64,000 nucleotides of DNA from Charina bottae (GCA_023362775.1 JALMGJ010000011.1:22432001-22496000), one strand, 5' to 3'. Shown: positions 46,101 to 57,868, numbered from the stretch's first letter. Notes: generated from the letters alone by a model not told the origin. Made by a program: numbers and translations.

Positions 46101-49100
46101 AAACTGGGAAAGAGTAGAAGGATGCAGGGAGTGAGAGGTCACTAAGTGAGTTAGAGCTGAAGAGTCTAGGATCCGCAATTTCTCTCTGGAAAGGCTTGTC
46201 TGCATGCTTTCAACATCTGTGAATAATGGAAAGAGTGAGGGACAGGGTTGCTGCTCTTTTGGGGTGCAAGAATACTGAAGAGCTGTAATATCTTTGTAAT
46301 AGCTTCTTTATTTACAAATATACAGGCAGCACATTAGTGGAGAAAAAAGCTAAAATGTAAAAGACAGGTCCCCTAAGAGAAGCTTCCTGCAGCCAACTCT
46401 CTCTCTCTCTTCCATAACCTGCCATTACTCTGCCATTACTCTGCTATTACTGCTATTACTCTGGTGCACACTATATACTCTCTCACACACACACACCCAG
46501 ATGTACCTGCTTCTGTCGGCTCCAGTGGGTTCCTCATTTTAAAGACTAGACAAGAAGTCTCACCTCGTAGGAAATCATGTTCTGAACATGTCCTCTACTG
46601 ATAAAATATCAATCAGTTATTCTGGTTTATAACCAGTAATGAGGCAGGAGTGAGCCAGTTGGGAAAGGCTGCAGGCCAGACAATCAGATATTTCATTTTG
46701 TGCTAAGCATGTCTTACCTAATTAAGAGCCAAACTTAATAAGATGTTGCAGATCTGTGATATGTTTCTCATCTTTTTAATCTGCTTTTTTTTTTAAAAAA
46801 ATGGTCCAGATGACTCAGTGGTCCAATCAATGTAAGGCAGTTTCCATTTTGATATTCACAGTGTAATGGGGAAGATTTTCCAGTTTGCTAAGCTGATTGT
46901 CTCTCTCATTCACTCAGTTCTATGTTCTGGAGAACAATCTGGAGGCTGTGAGTCGGCAGCTGCTGTTCTTGAACCTGGCTCTGGAGCCTCCAGACAAGAT
47001 GGGCCTGCAAGGTAAAGGGAAAGAAGGGTTCTTCTACCTACACCAGCTTTGCTCCCTTCTTTGGCAACCGGTTTGTTTGGGCCACTCCCTGATGGTGGTT
47101 GGGGATGGGTGGCAGATCCAGAAAATTGAATGTTAATGCCTTACAACTGATGTCTCTTTGCTACATCCTCCCTCACCCAAGAGAAGAGTGAGACATTCTT
47201 GGAACTGATGGGGAACACTCTCCTCCGAAGCCAGACTGCTGCCTACTTGCAGGAGAAAGCAGGCCTCTTCATCCATTACATCACAGACTCTGACTTCCAG
47301 CTGGCTAATCTCCCTATTTTGGACTTCTCTGCACTCAAGGTGAAGTGCAAAATAATTCAGCAGTGAGGTTATTGTCACTGGGGGAGCAATGGAGACATGT
47401 TTCTTGTGCTGCCATGGCTTCTTTGAGACCCACACTCTGTAGCTACACTTCCTGGATTGAGGATCCAAGTTCCTGTGCTCCACATCCTTTTCTGGGTCCA
47501 GTCACTTGACTCTCCTCCCTTCATGTAGGACTCAGGAACCTGGGGCTCAGCAACTACCTAACTCTTGTTCTTTTTGGGATAGTTCAGGGAGCGGGATCAG
47601 TTAGAGGCCATCTTTCAGTTCTGGCGGAATCCGGACCCACGAGCTTTCCAGATCAAGCAGCTTTGGGACCTGCGCCTCCGGCAATACCTGGGCACCCGTT
47701 ACGACTCCCGCCGTGGGGTGTGTGACTGGGACCTCACCATGAAGCTGCACGAGCAAGGGGTATGTAACTAAAATGTGGGGTGACATTGGCCAGGTACATT
47801 TGGGGTTCTGGCATTATGGAGATCATGGTGGGGACACTCCTTTTGCCGTCACAATAGTCTTTTTCTCCTTCTAGGCCAGAGTAATAAACTTCCACGAGTT
47901 TTTCCAGTGGCGTGACACAGGCGTGGCCTTTGAAATGCGAGAAGCCATCTATGATGTCCCCAACAAAACCTTGGCATCTGGACGTCTCATCAAACACGTG
48001 AGGCCTTTCACTTTCTTAAGATGCGGGCAGCTGGCAGGGGAATTCTGGGAGTTGAAGTCCACACATCTTAAAGCCGCCCATGTTGAGAAACACTGCTCTA
48101 CAGAATGAAAGGCCACCTTTCTTATGATGGATCCTAGCAACAAAAGTACAAAGAATTTTGTAGTTAAGATGCCATAAGAGGCTTTGTAGTTCCCCATGTT
48201 AATGAAGTATAAATACTGTTAGAATCTGAAGCAGTCACAAGTCTAATTTGCAACTGCCAGTTCTCATGCCATGAGACCAGAGTACATGATCCGAAGTGAA
48301 TGGCGTTTTCCCACATTGGCCTAGCAATCCACCTAGTGAGATGGGCAAAATTTATAGGCGAGATTGGAAAAAGAAGGCTTCACGTTTTGCTTTTATAACC
48401 CTAGCCCACTTCCCTTCTCATCTTTATAATTGCCTTTTCTCCCTCCCCTAGCTGGAAAACCTAAGTAGGGATAAAAACAGCGATACGACAGACCAAATTA
48501 ACTCATTCAGATTTCTCATCTCCCAGAAAGGGGAGCCAGTACCAGCACGGGGATACTGGGGAGATATCACCACTGGCCCGTACATCACGTTTGGTATTGA
48601 AGCTGAAGATCCCAGTCTGCTGAAAACCGTCAATGGCCACCCTAGTAAAGTGAGCATGATTTTTTTAGTGGGGAGTAGAAGCTGACATCTGTGAAGCCTA
48701 TGGCTGCATTCAGACGTAGCTGAGAATAGGATCTCGTGCTGGGACACCTTTTCAAGCTGATCATCTTTTCATTTCACAGAATGCCCAGGAAATCTCCTTG
48801 CATAATGTCACTGCCCTATTGTATGAACTGAGATATAACACTCGCTATGACCCTTCAGCACCATCTGAAGAGAGGAAAGATGATGGGCTTCGTGGTGGTG
48901 GTGACTGTACTGTGTTGTGTGCTACAAATGGTACATAGTTAATTAGTGCTTTCTCTTTAAGGGGCTTCTGTGGGTCTTTTCTGGCGTGCGAGATTCCACA
49001 ATTCACTCCTTGCCTTTATGACTGAGTTGATTTAGATCTTGATGTACCCCAGGAATTCAGAGCTGATTGCCAAATGTTTTTCTATGGGGAGGGATGAATA

Positions 49101-52100
49101 AAGTAAACTTGGGGTTTTTCTACCATAGCAGCATCCATTTGTATCTTTAACAGAGTTGTTCAAAAAGGTGGTTATTTACGTTTTCATCTTCCTTTTAATA
49201 AATAGAGGTTTTTTACACTGCTTCTACTCATGTATGTAGTCATCGGTATAAATTTCCCAAGAATCTCACATTTATAAATGCAGACTTTTCAAAAATTGTT
49301 ACGTACATCTGCCTGATCTAGGCTTTCTAAAGGCAAAGGGAGGCCAGAATGGTCCAGGCCCACTATGGAAGGAAGTTCGGGTATTAGATGATCATTTTGC
49401 TTTTATTCGCCTGTTTATTTTCCTTAGTGCTGCTCCTCCTCAAGAACCATTCCTTGGCTTTGGTGCACTGCTGCTACCTTATCTATTAGATCTGTTTCGG
49501 TACAGATTCTTCTGCTCAGACTGCTGGGATCTAAGATTTACTAACATACATTTCCCCTCTGTAAACTAGCTCTTTTTAAATATTTACATAACTATCCCAA
49601 CAAATTTTAGAAATAAACTAGACAACCCGTGACCTGTTGGGTCATTGTTTCAGAGATATTTCCTCACCAGATTCCTCAATGCCTTCAACAATGGCAGAGC
49701 TTCTAATGTACTGGAAAAGTTCTTAAAAAATCAGGGAGAGATGTATCTGCCTTGAAAGTAGCCCATGTTGAACCGTATACCCCAGTCAAACATCAGGAGT
49801 TGACCACAGGAAATTTTTAATGACATTTTGCATTATGTCATAAAATGTTTAATGATAGCTTTTATGTCATAAAATGTTTTGTAAAATTTGCCAAATTTCA
49901 ATTCCACGGGAGTCATGGGTCCTGGACTTTGGAAGCATTCTGTAAGTTCGCCCATTTGAGGTACCTTGGTTCAAAAATTGTTGTTCTATGGTGCACCGTT
50001 TCGCCCAGTTAAAGGTTACAAGGTACAAACAGACACAAGAATTGTAGTAGTATATAGATAGTTGCCTTTTGAAAGGGGATAGACTGAATGCCTAGTGTTG
50101 CTGTCCATGCTTCAGGAGAGTTAGCTTCATTTCACCCTGCAAATCCACTCCCATAGAAACACAAGGCAGATTTCTTTTACATTCCTGCATAAGTCGCTTC
50201 CCTTTAAAAACTTCACAATCAGAAGATGTCCCAGGGATGGGGGGAAAAGATGGGCCAATAAAGTTAACAATTTTTCCCCCAGATATTTCATTAGCAACCA
50301 TTTTCTGTACCTGCCTGTAGTTATATTAGAACTTTTTTCTTCCGATGCATCATATGCTGTACAGCTGTAAACCACTGACCTTTGCAACTCCCTCTTTTTG
50401 TGGTGAAGCTTCCATATTTAATAGCTGAGCAGATACATCCCCCGGGTTTTGCCCAGAATTTCCCCAGTAAAATTCTGAGCATCGCCCTTGGGAAGTTTCC
50501 AATGAAGTAGCCCATGGAAAGCAATAGGTAAGGAATCGGGAACTTGAACTTCAGCTCCTGGCATCCCCAGCCAAGAAGGCCAATGGGGAAGGGTCCCCAA
50601 AGTGGTAATTCAGAAACATCTTGAGGAACATAGATTCCCCCCCCCCCCATCATGGAATTGAACAAAGTACTGGTAAGATTTTGCATAAATAAGTGTCTCA
50701 ATTGTCATACAGCAAGATTTCTATTCTATTCTATTCTATTCTATTCTATTTTTTATTTTATTTATTATTTTATTTTATTTTATTTTATTTTATTTTATTA
50801 TTATATTATATTATTTATTTTATTATTTTATTTATTTTATTTTTTTATTTTATTTTATTTTATTTATTTTATTTTATTTTATTTATTTTATTTATTTTAT
50901 TTATTTTATTTATTTTATTATTTTTTGCTGTTCCCAGCCACATTCTGTGCCTTGTCCTTTCTTCTATTCCTCTAGATCCTGGTCCAACTCTTTTTGCCCC
51001 TCTCCCTTTTCACTGGTGTGTGTCTTTCCAATGCCATAGGACTTCCTGCCACAGAAGATGTCCGTGTCCATTTCCTGTCCCTTGACTGCCTCCCTGAGCT
51101 CCATCACAAAGTCAAATATCAACAACTTTTCAATCTCCTCTTCTTCTCTTGCAGGTAGGAATTGGGCAGCGTGTAACTTCTCTGCTGGGGAGCCTGAATT
51201 GTTCCTCTTGATTTCCTACTGAGCAAGTAGGAAACAACCAAATTCATTGGGAGCTGATCTATCTAGACTAGTGGGGTTACCAAATATCTGTTGGCCTTGT
51301 TAGAAAGAGAGGCCTGCCCCACTCATCACATTTGGCTGTTTCACCAGTTGCATGATACATCCAATTCTCCAAAGTTTTTCTTCAGTTCAAAATGCAAAAC
51401 TCCTTTATAAATTTTCTAAAGTTACTGACAGCTATCCGCATTCAAAATCATGCCTCCTTAGATACTGTGTGGATAGAAGTGCAGAGATTTAGATGAATGC
51501 TTTACAGTTTAATCAATGCCAGGTATGAGAGGGGGGGAGAGGGAAGGGTGGGACAGAGCAGGGAGTGGGGAAAAAAGCTAATGCCAGACCTCAAACTCAT
51601 GTTTGACCCTGGAAAATGCAGTTTTGAGAGTCCGTATAACCATGCAAGTTGGTGGCACCATTCTCATACATATCTCAGCATAATGAGAAAGGTGGAAGTT
51701 TGGGGAAATCCAATCAGTATTTTTCTAAGTCGATAGACAAAAGCCTCATAATTGCATAGACAACTCCAGATCAAGCCGAGGAACCAAGGTTCTCTTGCTT
51801 CAAAGTACATTCATTTCTTCTTTGTTTGCTTTTTGTAGCATGGTGCATTTTCTTAAACCAAATTTGAGTCTGGTGACAGCTCCAAAAGCCACTCTTATTG
51901 TTGAGCTAACAAAGTAAGTTTTGCTTTTTTTCATTCTTTCATTTCCAGCAGGACAAAAAAAAGAGTCCTCCAAATTCTACACTGCCGTTGCATTTTTTCC
52001 AGAATTGAAGTCATTTGTGTTTCTTTTTGTTCAGCTGCGTTGCTTGTTCAGATTTATACTAGGTAGTCTGGAATTGTAAACTTCTTGAAGAACTTCTATA

Positions 52101-54828
52101 ATACATTTAGACAAATATTTACGCCCTCGTTTAGTTAATGTTTAGTCATTGTGTGTGGGAATTATGGGAGTTGAAATCCAGCCCATCTGCAGGACACCGG
52201 GATGGAGAAGACTATGTTACATAGCCGTCAAAGCAGCTGCTTGCCCATCACCACCAAATTCTGAAACGTGTAGGCTGAGAACAAGGCTAAAATAAACTAG
52301 TGAACAAGTGCCCTGGCTCAGCAGAAGCCCCTTCAGTGATGAGTAGGCAATTTATAATTCAGCTATTGAAGAAATCACAGGATTTGCTAGTCTCTGTAGA
52401 TGCAAAAAAAAAGTTAGTTTTCGATGGATTACTTTTGGATGGATGAGAGTTTGGGAGAGAACCACAGTTCACTTCAACTTGTGTACTTTGATGTATCTCC
52501 ATGTGTGCTGTGTACAACCATGTTTGTCAGGTGCATTTGCCCATTCTTTTGAGGATAACTGTTTTAGCGATGACATCACAGCTGCTTGTCTTGCTGAGAT
52601 TTTGGTGCCACGTTAAGAGACCACCTACACAGCCTTCTTGCCCTGGCATGAAGATGCCCATTTGTCATTATCTCTTTTCTCATCAGCCTGTTGCTAAGGC
52701 AGCCCCAAAAGAGCTTTAGATGTCTTGTGGAAGAGATGTTTTCCATGTTATACTGGTTCAAGTCTTTCCATGCGGCCAATCTAGGGTGCATGGTGGCCTA
52801 AGATGATGCAGTTGAGGTTGGTGATCTGCTCAGTCCCAACTGGTCAGCAAATCTGCTGTGGGATTAGTTCTCTCCAATCTGTGCCTAGAACTCAGCTTTA
52901 CAGCCCCCCCTCCCTCCCTCCCTCCCTCTCTCTCTCTCTTTTCAAGAGGGTAGCTGGAGCAATCAACCCAAAAGGGGCTGCTGACTCAACTGAGAGACCA
53001 AAGCACCCGATAGATGCACACATACTAGTCGTGCTCTTGAAGACCAATTCCATTTGTGTCATCTGTAAAGTGGGTGGTCTGGGGTGCTTTCCGTGTGCAC
53101 TGGGGGTGGAGGCTGGGCAGGGGGCCTTCCCTTATATTTACTATTACTCTGGCTGTGAGAGAGACTGGAACTACACAACACAACTCTTCAACATCAGTTA
53201 CCCAGTGGCTGCATCTTGGCTGCACAAGTCTCAATGACCGTGCCAATGGCAGCCAAGCAATACAAACCACCACCCCTCTTAACGCTTTGTGGCCAATAGG
53301 TCAGTGAGTTAATAATCATTTTGGAAAAATTGTTCTGGATGTACCCAGCACCTTAGCACATCTCCTCCACACCCCAAAGACTCTAAGAACGCTTGCACAG
53401 CAGGTGCACCCAGGCAACACAAATTCAAGCAACCACTAGGTGGCACTCAAGAGAGGTGAACCCTTTGCTGCCCTCTAGTGATCATTAGGTTGATAGACTG
53501 ACAGTCCTGGGGGCAGGGGGGACGACGACAGGAAAACAATTGATTGGATGGAACACCTGGACTGTACAAGGACAACCCCAGGATACATTCTATAGAGTGA
53601 CTGGTGTTTTTTATCACAGTTGGTGACATTCAGATTCAATCATGGTAAACCACCTGTCACTGCCCTTACAACATTGCATGGTACAGCATACCTATACAGG
53701 TAGTCCTCACTTAACGACCATAATTGGGCCTGGAATTTCAGTTGCTTAGCAAAGCGATCGTTAAGCAAATCTGATCCAATTTTACGACCTCTTTTTTTTT
53801 CCAGCGGTTGTTAAGCAAATCACTGCAGGTGTTAAATGAACCACATGGTCGTTAAGCGAATCACGCAGTTCCCCATTGATTTTGCTTGCCAGAAGTCAAA
53901 TGGGAAGGTAGAAAATGGCTATCATATGACCACGGGACGCTGTGATGGTCATAAATGCAAACCGGTTGCCAAGTGCCCAAATCATGATCATGTGACTGCA
54001 GGGACGCTGCAACGGTCATAAGTGTGAGGACCAGTCGTAAGTCATTTTTTTCAGCACCGTCGTAAATCCAAACTGTCACTAAATGAATGGTTGCTAAGTG
54101 AGGACTACCTGTAGAGATAGCAGCACAACACAGTCCTGTTCTGGATGAGCAGCAAGGGCAGCAAATTTGAGGGCAGCAGGAGATCCTCCCAGCTCCAGGG
54201 CAAGCCAAGAGTACGGCAAAATTGGTTGTGTGGATAAGCCCTAAAGACAACTTCCTCCTAGTCCTCATGACTCCTTGTATTGTTTTTAGCTGTTGTTTCT
54301 GCCTTTGCCTGTAGATTTAATCTGTGTGTGAAGCAGCTTTTGTTCTGGTGTCCAGTGTTACAATTTTCTCCACCATAATTCTTACTTAACATCTTTTGAA
54401 AACGGTCTTGCTGCATTACAAATTAATACAATAAGGGTCTGGCTTCTCTGCTAAGTGAAACTAGCTCATTAAGCAAGCAGAATGTATTAAAACAAATGAC
54501 CGAAAAAAAAATAACTGAGACATATTTTTCCTTAATTAGAGCAGCGTGATATATAAGCTGCACAACTGAATGGTTACCAAGACCCGGATGGCTCATAACC
54601 TTTACTTGTCGATTTATGTGTTCTTCTCATAGCTTCCTGCCTGACCTCCGCAAAGAACAAGTCTCCAAGTTCTACTCCCAAGTAACTAGTCTGGTGACAG
54701 ATGCAGGATTTGTGCCAGTTGCGGCAACAGACAAAAAACCCTTTTCTTTGTTTCAACTTGGGGACCAGGAGGCTGGAGATAGCCCCCAGGAGATAATTCC
54801 ACCTGAGATGGCAGCACCTGGTCCCTGA
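43101..54828 (+). CDS. DNAAF3: Dynein axonemal assembly factor 3, complete coding region in 11 exons
   Basis: Coding exons: 43101-43182, 44244-44386, 46918-47011, 47182-47339, 47583-47759, 47875-47997, 48527-48649, 48780-48930, 51040-51154, 51839-51913, 54633-54828. Phases join without a break to 478 aa; the human protein is about 541 aa with a longer tail. Known role: cytoplasmic factor (PF22 in Chlamydomonas) needed to pre-assemble dynein arms before transport into motile cilia; loss causes primary ciliary dyskinesia. Seen: N-terminal [28 protein letters not shown] in exon 2; [14 protein letters not shown] from residue 76; WRDTGVAFE at 230-238; [20 protein letters not shown] at 266-285; HNVTALL in exon 8; MVHFLKPN in exon 10. 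These match the DUF4470 and DUF4471 halves of the family. The donor after 48930 (GGTACATA) is weak. The start ATG is doubled (ATGATG) and lies 3 nt after the acceptor. Confidence 0.93.
43413..43466. repeat. TG/CA-rich microsatellite in DNAAF3 intron 1
   Basis: TGTGTGTGTATACACACAAA followed by imperfect CA and CATA units, just after the first coding exon. Confidence 0.85.
44387..46917. other. DNAAF3 intron 2, no other gene seen
   Basis: Holds a CR1/L2-like tail at 44800-44900 and otherwise unrecognised sequence. Open frames on the minus strand at 45605-46205 show no motif. The long introns 48931-51039 and 51914-54632 similarly hold only the repeats listed separately. Confidence 0.5.
48029..48095. 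mobile_element. Partial CAGTGTTTCTCAACC MITE in DNAAF3 intron 6
   Basis: Right arm with GGGGAATTCTGGGAGTTGAA and TGTTGAGAAACACTG, starting about 30 bp after the exon 6 donor. Two more partial arms occur at 39828-39875 and 55890-55942. Confidence 0.65.
49610..50062. repeat. Unclassified repeat-like block in DNAAF3 intron 8
   Basis: Runs from ACTAGACAACCCGTGACCTG to AATTGTAGTAGTATATAGAT and contains a local repeat of TGTCATAAAATGTTT (49837, 49865). The terminal GTAGTATATAGATAG resembles ends of some mobile elements, but I cannot name a family. Confidence 0.35.
50720..50931. repeat. (TATTC)n plus (TTTTA)n tract in DNAAF3 intron 8
   Basis: CTATTCTATTCTATTCTATT is the complement of AATAG, the pentanucleotide known to be expanded in advanced snakes. 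It passes into about 180 bp of imperfect TTTTA/TTTAT repeats, ending about 110 bp before exon 9. Confidence 0.9.
53697..54111. mobile_element. Tc1/mariner-type MITE, second copy
   Basis: Ends CAGGTAGTCCTCACTTAACG and AAGTGAGGACTACCTG, with TA duplicated (53695-53696, 54112-54113). Same family as the 16057 copy; located in DNAAF3 intron 10. The 135-codon antisense open frame within it is not a gene. Confidence 0.85.
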
Positions 54829-54870
54829 GGCTACCCCTTTATTATACCCTAACCTTTTTAATAGTTCTTT

Positions 54871-54876
54871 AATAAA
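54871..54876 (+). terminator. DNAAF3: DNAAF3 polyadenylation signal AATAAA
   Basis: A canonical AATAAA lies 43 nt after the DNAAF3 stop codon and is followed by GT-rich sequence (GTTTGTTGATCAGTGTC). It is the first such hexamer downstream and gives a very short 3' UTR. A Bov-B fragment begins about 100 bp later. Confidence 0.75.
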
Positions 54877-54959
54877 ATGGGTTCTTGTTGCAAATTGCTA
54901 TGTTTGTTGATCAGTGTCTCCATCATCAGATCTAGAAAGGAGGAGAACTCATGCGTCTG

Positions 54960-55480
54960 AGATGATCTTATCTGTCATATGCAGGGAGGAATTTTATATG
55001 CACTCGTATATATGGTCCGTATAATTAAAGCTATGGTTTTCCCAGTAGTAACGTATGGCTGTGAGAGTTGGACCATAAAGAAGGCTGAGCGCCGAAGAAT
55101 TGATGCTTTCAAGCTGTGGTGCTGGAGAAGACTCTTGAGAGTCCCTTGGACTGCAAGGAGGACAAACCAGTCAATCCTAAAGGAGATCAACCCTGACTGC
55201 TCATTGGAAGGACAGATACTGAAGCTGAAGCTCAAATACTTTGGCCACCTAATGGGAAGAGAGGACTCACTGGAAAAGACCCTGATGCTGGGAAAGACTG
55301 AAGGCAAAAGGAGAAGGGGACGGCAGAGGATGAGACGGTTGGATAGCATCACTGATGTGACGAACATGAATTTGAGTAAACTCCGAGAGACAGTGGAGGA
55401 CAGGAAGGCCTGGCGTGCTATGGTCCACGAGGTCACAAAGAGTTGGACACGACTAAACGACTGAACAAGAACAAATATAA
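54960..55480 (+). mobile_element. Bov-B/RTE LINE 3' end with an intact C-terminal reading frame
   Basis: A 161-codon open frame (54979-55464) carries AMVFPVVTYGCESWTIKKAE, LWCWRRLLRVPWTARRTNQS, YFGHLM, KRRRGRQRMRRLDSITDV and ends VTKSWTRLND, the C-terminus of Bov-B ORF2. It is 5'-truncated before the polymerase motifs. The short non-coding tail GAGTTGGACACGACTAAACG resembles the tail of the SINEs here. Lack of stops suggests a young copy. Confidence 0.88.
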
Positions 55481-56051
55481 CTTGCTTCCGCCCCTAGGCA
55501 TGGTAGACTGTTCTCTTACATCAACAGCAACAGGGGAAGTCTTTATCGCACACCTTAATCCTGCCCTCAGGCCCCTTAGCACAGCTCGCCAAGCTCCTTC
55601 CCCAGTAATGCTGGAAACAATGTCTCCCCTCTTCCTGTGCCACCAAGTCACTTGGATTCTTCTCTACTTCAGGGCAGTGGTTTTGAAATGCACGGCTGCC
55701 TCTGGCGTCCTCAACAGGAAACCCAGCAGTGGAAGATAACAATGGAAATTTCTGGGAAAGATGGTTTGCCTGCGGCTTCTAATTCCACCACCACCACCCT
55801 TTGCAGGGTAAAGTTCTAGGTTGCATGTTTATTTCACAGAGAGGGGCAAGGAGGTTCATCGGCCTCAACAGAACACTGTTTAACCCAGCGTTTCTCAACC
55901 TTGGCAACTTCAAGCTGTGTGGACTTCAACTCCCAGAATTAACCTAACACTTTATGAACACTCTCCAGAATCTGGCAAACAGATGAGAACAGGGATTCTC
56001 TTGGAAAGGTTCAGGAACCTTTCAGAAATGCTGCTCTAACTTCTTTGTTGG

Positions 56052-56560
56052 TATCTTATTTATTTATTATTATTTATTAAAGAGATTTATATGGTCGCCC
56101 AACTCACTCACGGTGACTCTGGGCGGCTTACAAAAATAAAACCCCAAATACAAAACCCACTACACCTCCACCCCCCTGGCGGCAACCATACATTCACACA
56201 AACCACTTGATGGGCTCCTCATCAACCTGGAATCCCCAGGCCCGCTGGCAAAACCATGTCTTCAGGGCCTTTTGGAAGAGTATTAAGGTGGGAGCCCATC
56301 TTATCTCTGCAGGGACGGTGTTCCACAGGGAGGGAGCCACTACAGAGAAGGCCCTTCTCGGTCCCACTAGATGGACCTCCTTAATGAGGGGGACTCGTAA
56401 CATACCCCACCTCCCCGATCTGGTGGGTCGGGTAGATGTAACTGGGAAAAGGCAGTCCTTGAAATAACCTGGCCCCAAGCCATGTAGGGCTTTAAAGGTG
56501 ATAACCAGCACCTTGAATTGGACCTGGAAGTATCTTCCCTACTATGTAAAATATCAAGAA
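56052..56560 (-). mobile_element. CR1/L2-like LINE 3' end, minus strand
   Basis: The 105-codon minus frame has TFKALHGLGPGYFKDCLFPV, then RAFSVVAPSLWNTVPAEIR and ALKTWFCQRAWG. The 3' tail at 56052-56130 carries the TTTATATGGTCGCCCAACTC segment typical of these elements here. Confidence 0.82.
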
Positions 56561-56878
56561 TATTCTGGGCAGGTTGCAATCTTAAGATCTGCCCCTCAGA
56601 ATACATGAATATTAAGGGCTGTGCTGCAACGCAGAAGCTCACTGTGTAGCTTTTCCTGCTCTGTTGTCAATTATATCTTTATCCTTCCCTTCACCCAACT
56701 TGTTCAGGTCAGCAAGTGTCCTCTGAAGTTTTTCCTTCTCAATAATCCTGTCAGATAATTTAGGCTGGCAGTAACTTGGCTCAGAAAGCTTTGGGGAGAT
56801 TTGAAGTTCCAATTCTAGACAAAAAAAAAAAAACCCACACCAGCTCTAGGAATTGAATGCTCTCTTTTTCCATCGCAG

Positions 56879-57032
56879 AGTGTTACTATTTGAAGCAGGC
56901 AAATGCAGCGCCAGTTCCCAAGGTAGCAGTATCAGATGCTGCACAGCAGCAGCTGCTAAAACAGACTATGGTTCTACTCAACCACACTCTGAAAATGTTC
57001 AGAATAATTCCAGCGTTGTGGTTCATATTCAG
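56879..57032 (+). other. Exon-like interval of unknown status
   Basis: This 154-bp interval has a strong acceptor (TCTCTTTTTCCATCGCAG) and donor (TTCAG|GTAAAGTG) and no in-frame stop in two of three frames. One frame gives a peptide with AQQQLLKQTMVLLNHTLKMF; the other contains AAAAKTDYGSTQPHSENVQ. I recognise neither. It lies between DNAAF3 and the TNNI3 promoter, where no extra gene is known in mammals. It may be a chance combination or part of a non-coding transcript. Confidence 0.3.
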
Positions 57033-57116
57033 GTAAAGTGCAGTTCCACCCCTTCCCCAACCTTGAATTCTCCAGAAGGGTTAAGGTTACAGCCAGGCCA
57101 TCTGCAAGGCAAGGGG

Positions 57117-57204
57117 GAGTCAAAAAAGTCAAGATGGCAGCCACAATCAAAAGGTCAGGGCTTCAGTTGTACAGTCGTAGCCAGCATCTTGACTTTTTGG
57201 ATGC
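57117..57204. mobile_element. Palindromic element with GTCAAAAAAGTCAAGATGGC arms, copy 1
   Basis: The left arm GTCAAAAAAGTCAAGATGGC is matched by the right arm GCCAGCATCTTGACTTTTTG. No clear target duplication. Confidence 0.55.
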
Positions 57205-57699
57205 CTGCCTCCCTGCAGACATCCCTGACCACAACTCGTAAAATTCCCAGCTAAGATGGGAATATCACTAGCCATGTTGGCTGGAAATTCAGAAAGGTTT
57301 AATCCTGATACATCCAGAGGACCACAGGCTGGGAACGGTTGGCCTATGTTGACAGATTTGGTCCAATAGTTGCTCACACTCTTATATGAATCTCTTGTAG
57401 CTGAAGTGCCACAGACACCAGTATCTTTGGCACTCAGTGGCCATGAGTAACACAGAGCATTTTCATAAACAGGTCTTACAAGATTAAGTTTTTGGCTTAA
57501 TCTTACTAACCCAATTGCTTCTGCAAGTCATGGGCGAACGTGGAACAGGAGTTTTGATGTATGTGACCCCCTTGCTTTAGATGCAGGAGGGAGTTGGAAT
57601 TAGAGGGGCAAGGGTTGATCAATACCAGCCCTTCCATTGGGGCTCTGCCAGCCAAAGCCGATCCCCATCCCTTTCCCATCTTTCTCTAAGCATATCAGG

Positions 57700-57868
57700 T
57701 CCACTCTTATCAGAGGAATGCATTCCTTTCTCCTTCTTCCCTAAAAGGGCTTGGCTGATGCTTGACAGCTCTCTTTATAAAAGGCCACCAGCCATTTTTG
57801 GTGTCCGCACTTTACTGGGAAACGGTTTCCTTGCTGGCTGCACGTTATCCAGTTTTCAAAGACACCAG
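57700..57868 (+). promoter_or_regulatory. TNNI3: Candidate TNNI3 core promoter and non-coding exon 1
   Basis: The exon with the TNNI3 ATG has its own splice acceptor (AG ending at 61234), so transcription must start upstream. At 57.7 kb, four muscle-promoter-like elements occur in order: a GATA site CTTATCA (57706-57712, TGATAAG on the other strand), a palindromic M-CAT/TEAD site AGGAATGCATTCCT (57714-57727), a CArG-like CCCTAAAAGGG (57739-57749) and a TATA box TATAAAAG (57776-57783). A start near 57809 would give a leader exon of about 60 nt ending at donor ACCAG|GTAAAT (57868). It would splice to 61235-61259. GATA, TEAD and SRF/MEF2 inputs are established for cardiac contractile genes. The splice link itself is inference. 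Confidence 0.68.

Noticed and set aside
50652..51085. 130-codon open frame running into DNAAF3 exon 9 from the left
   Set aside because: Most of it is the TTTTA tract, and its frame does not match the conserved exon 9 frame.
53861..54268. 135-codon minus-strand open frame
   Set aside because: It falls almost wholly inside the Tc1/mariner MITE.
55433..55742. Open frames on both strands after the Bov-B fragment
   Set aside because: Short, no motif, and no splice signals that would tie them to a gene.
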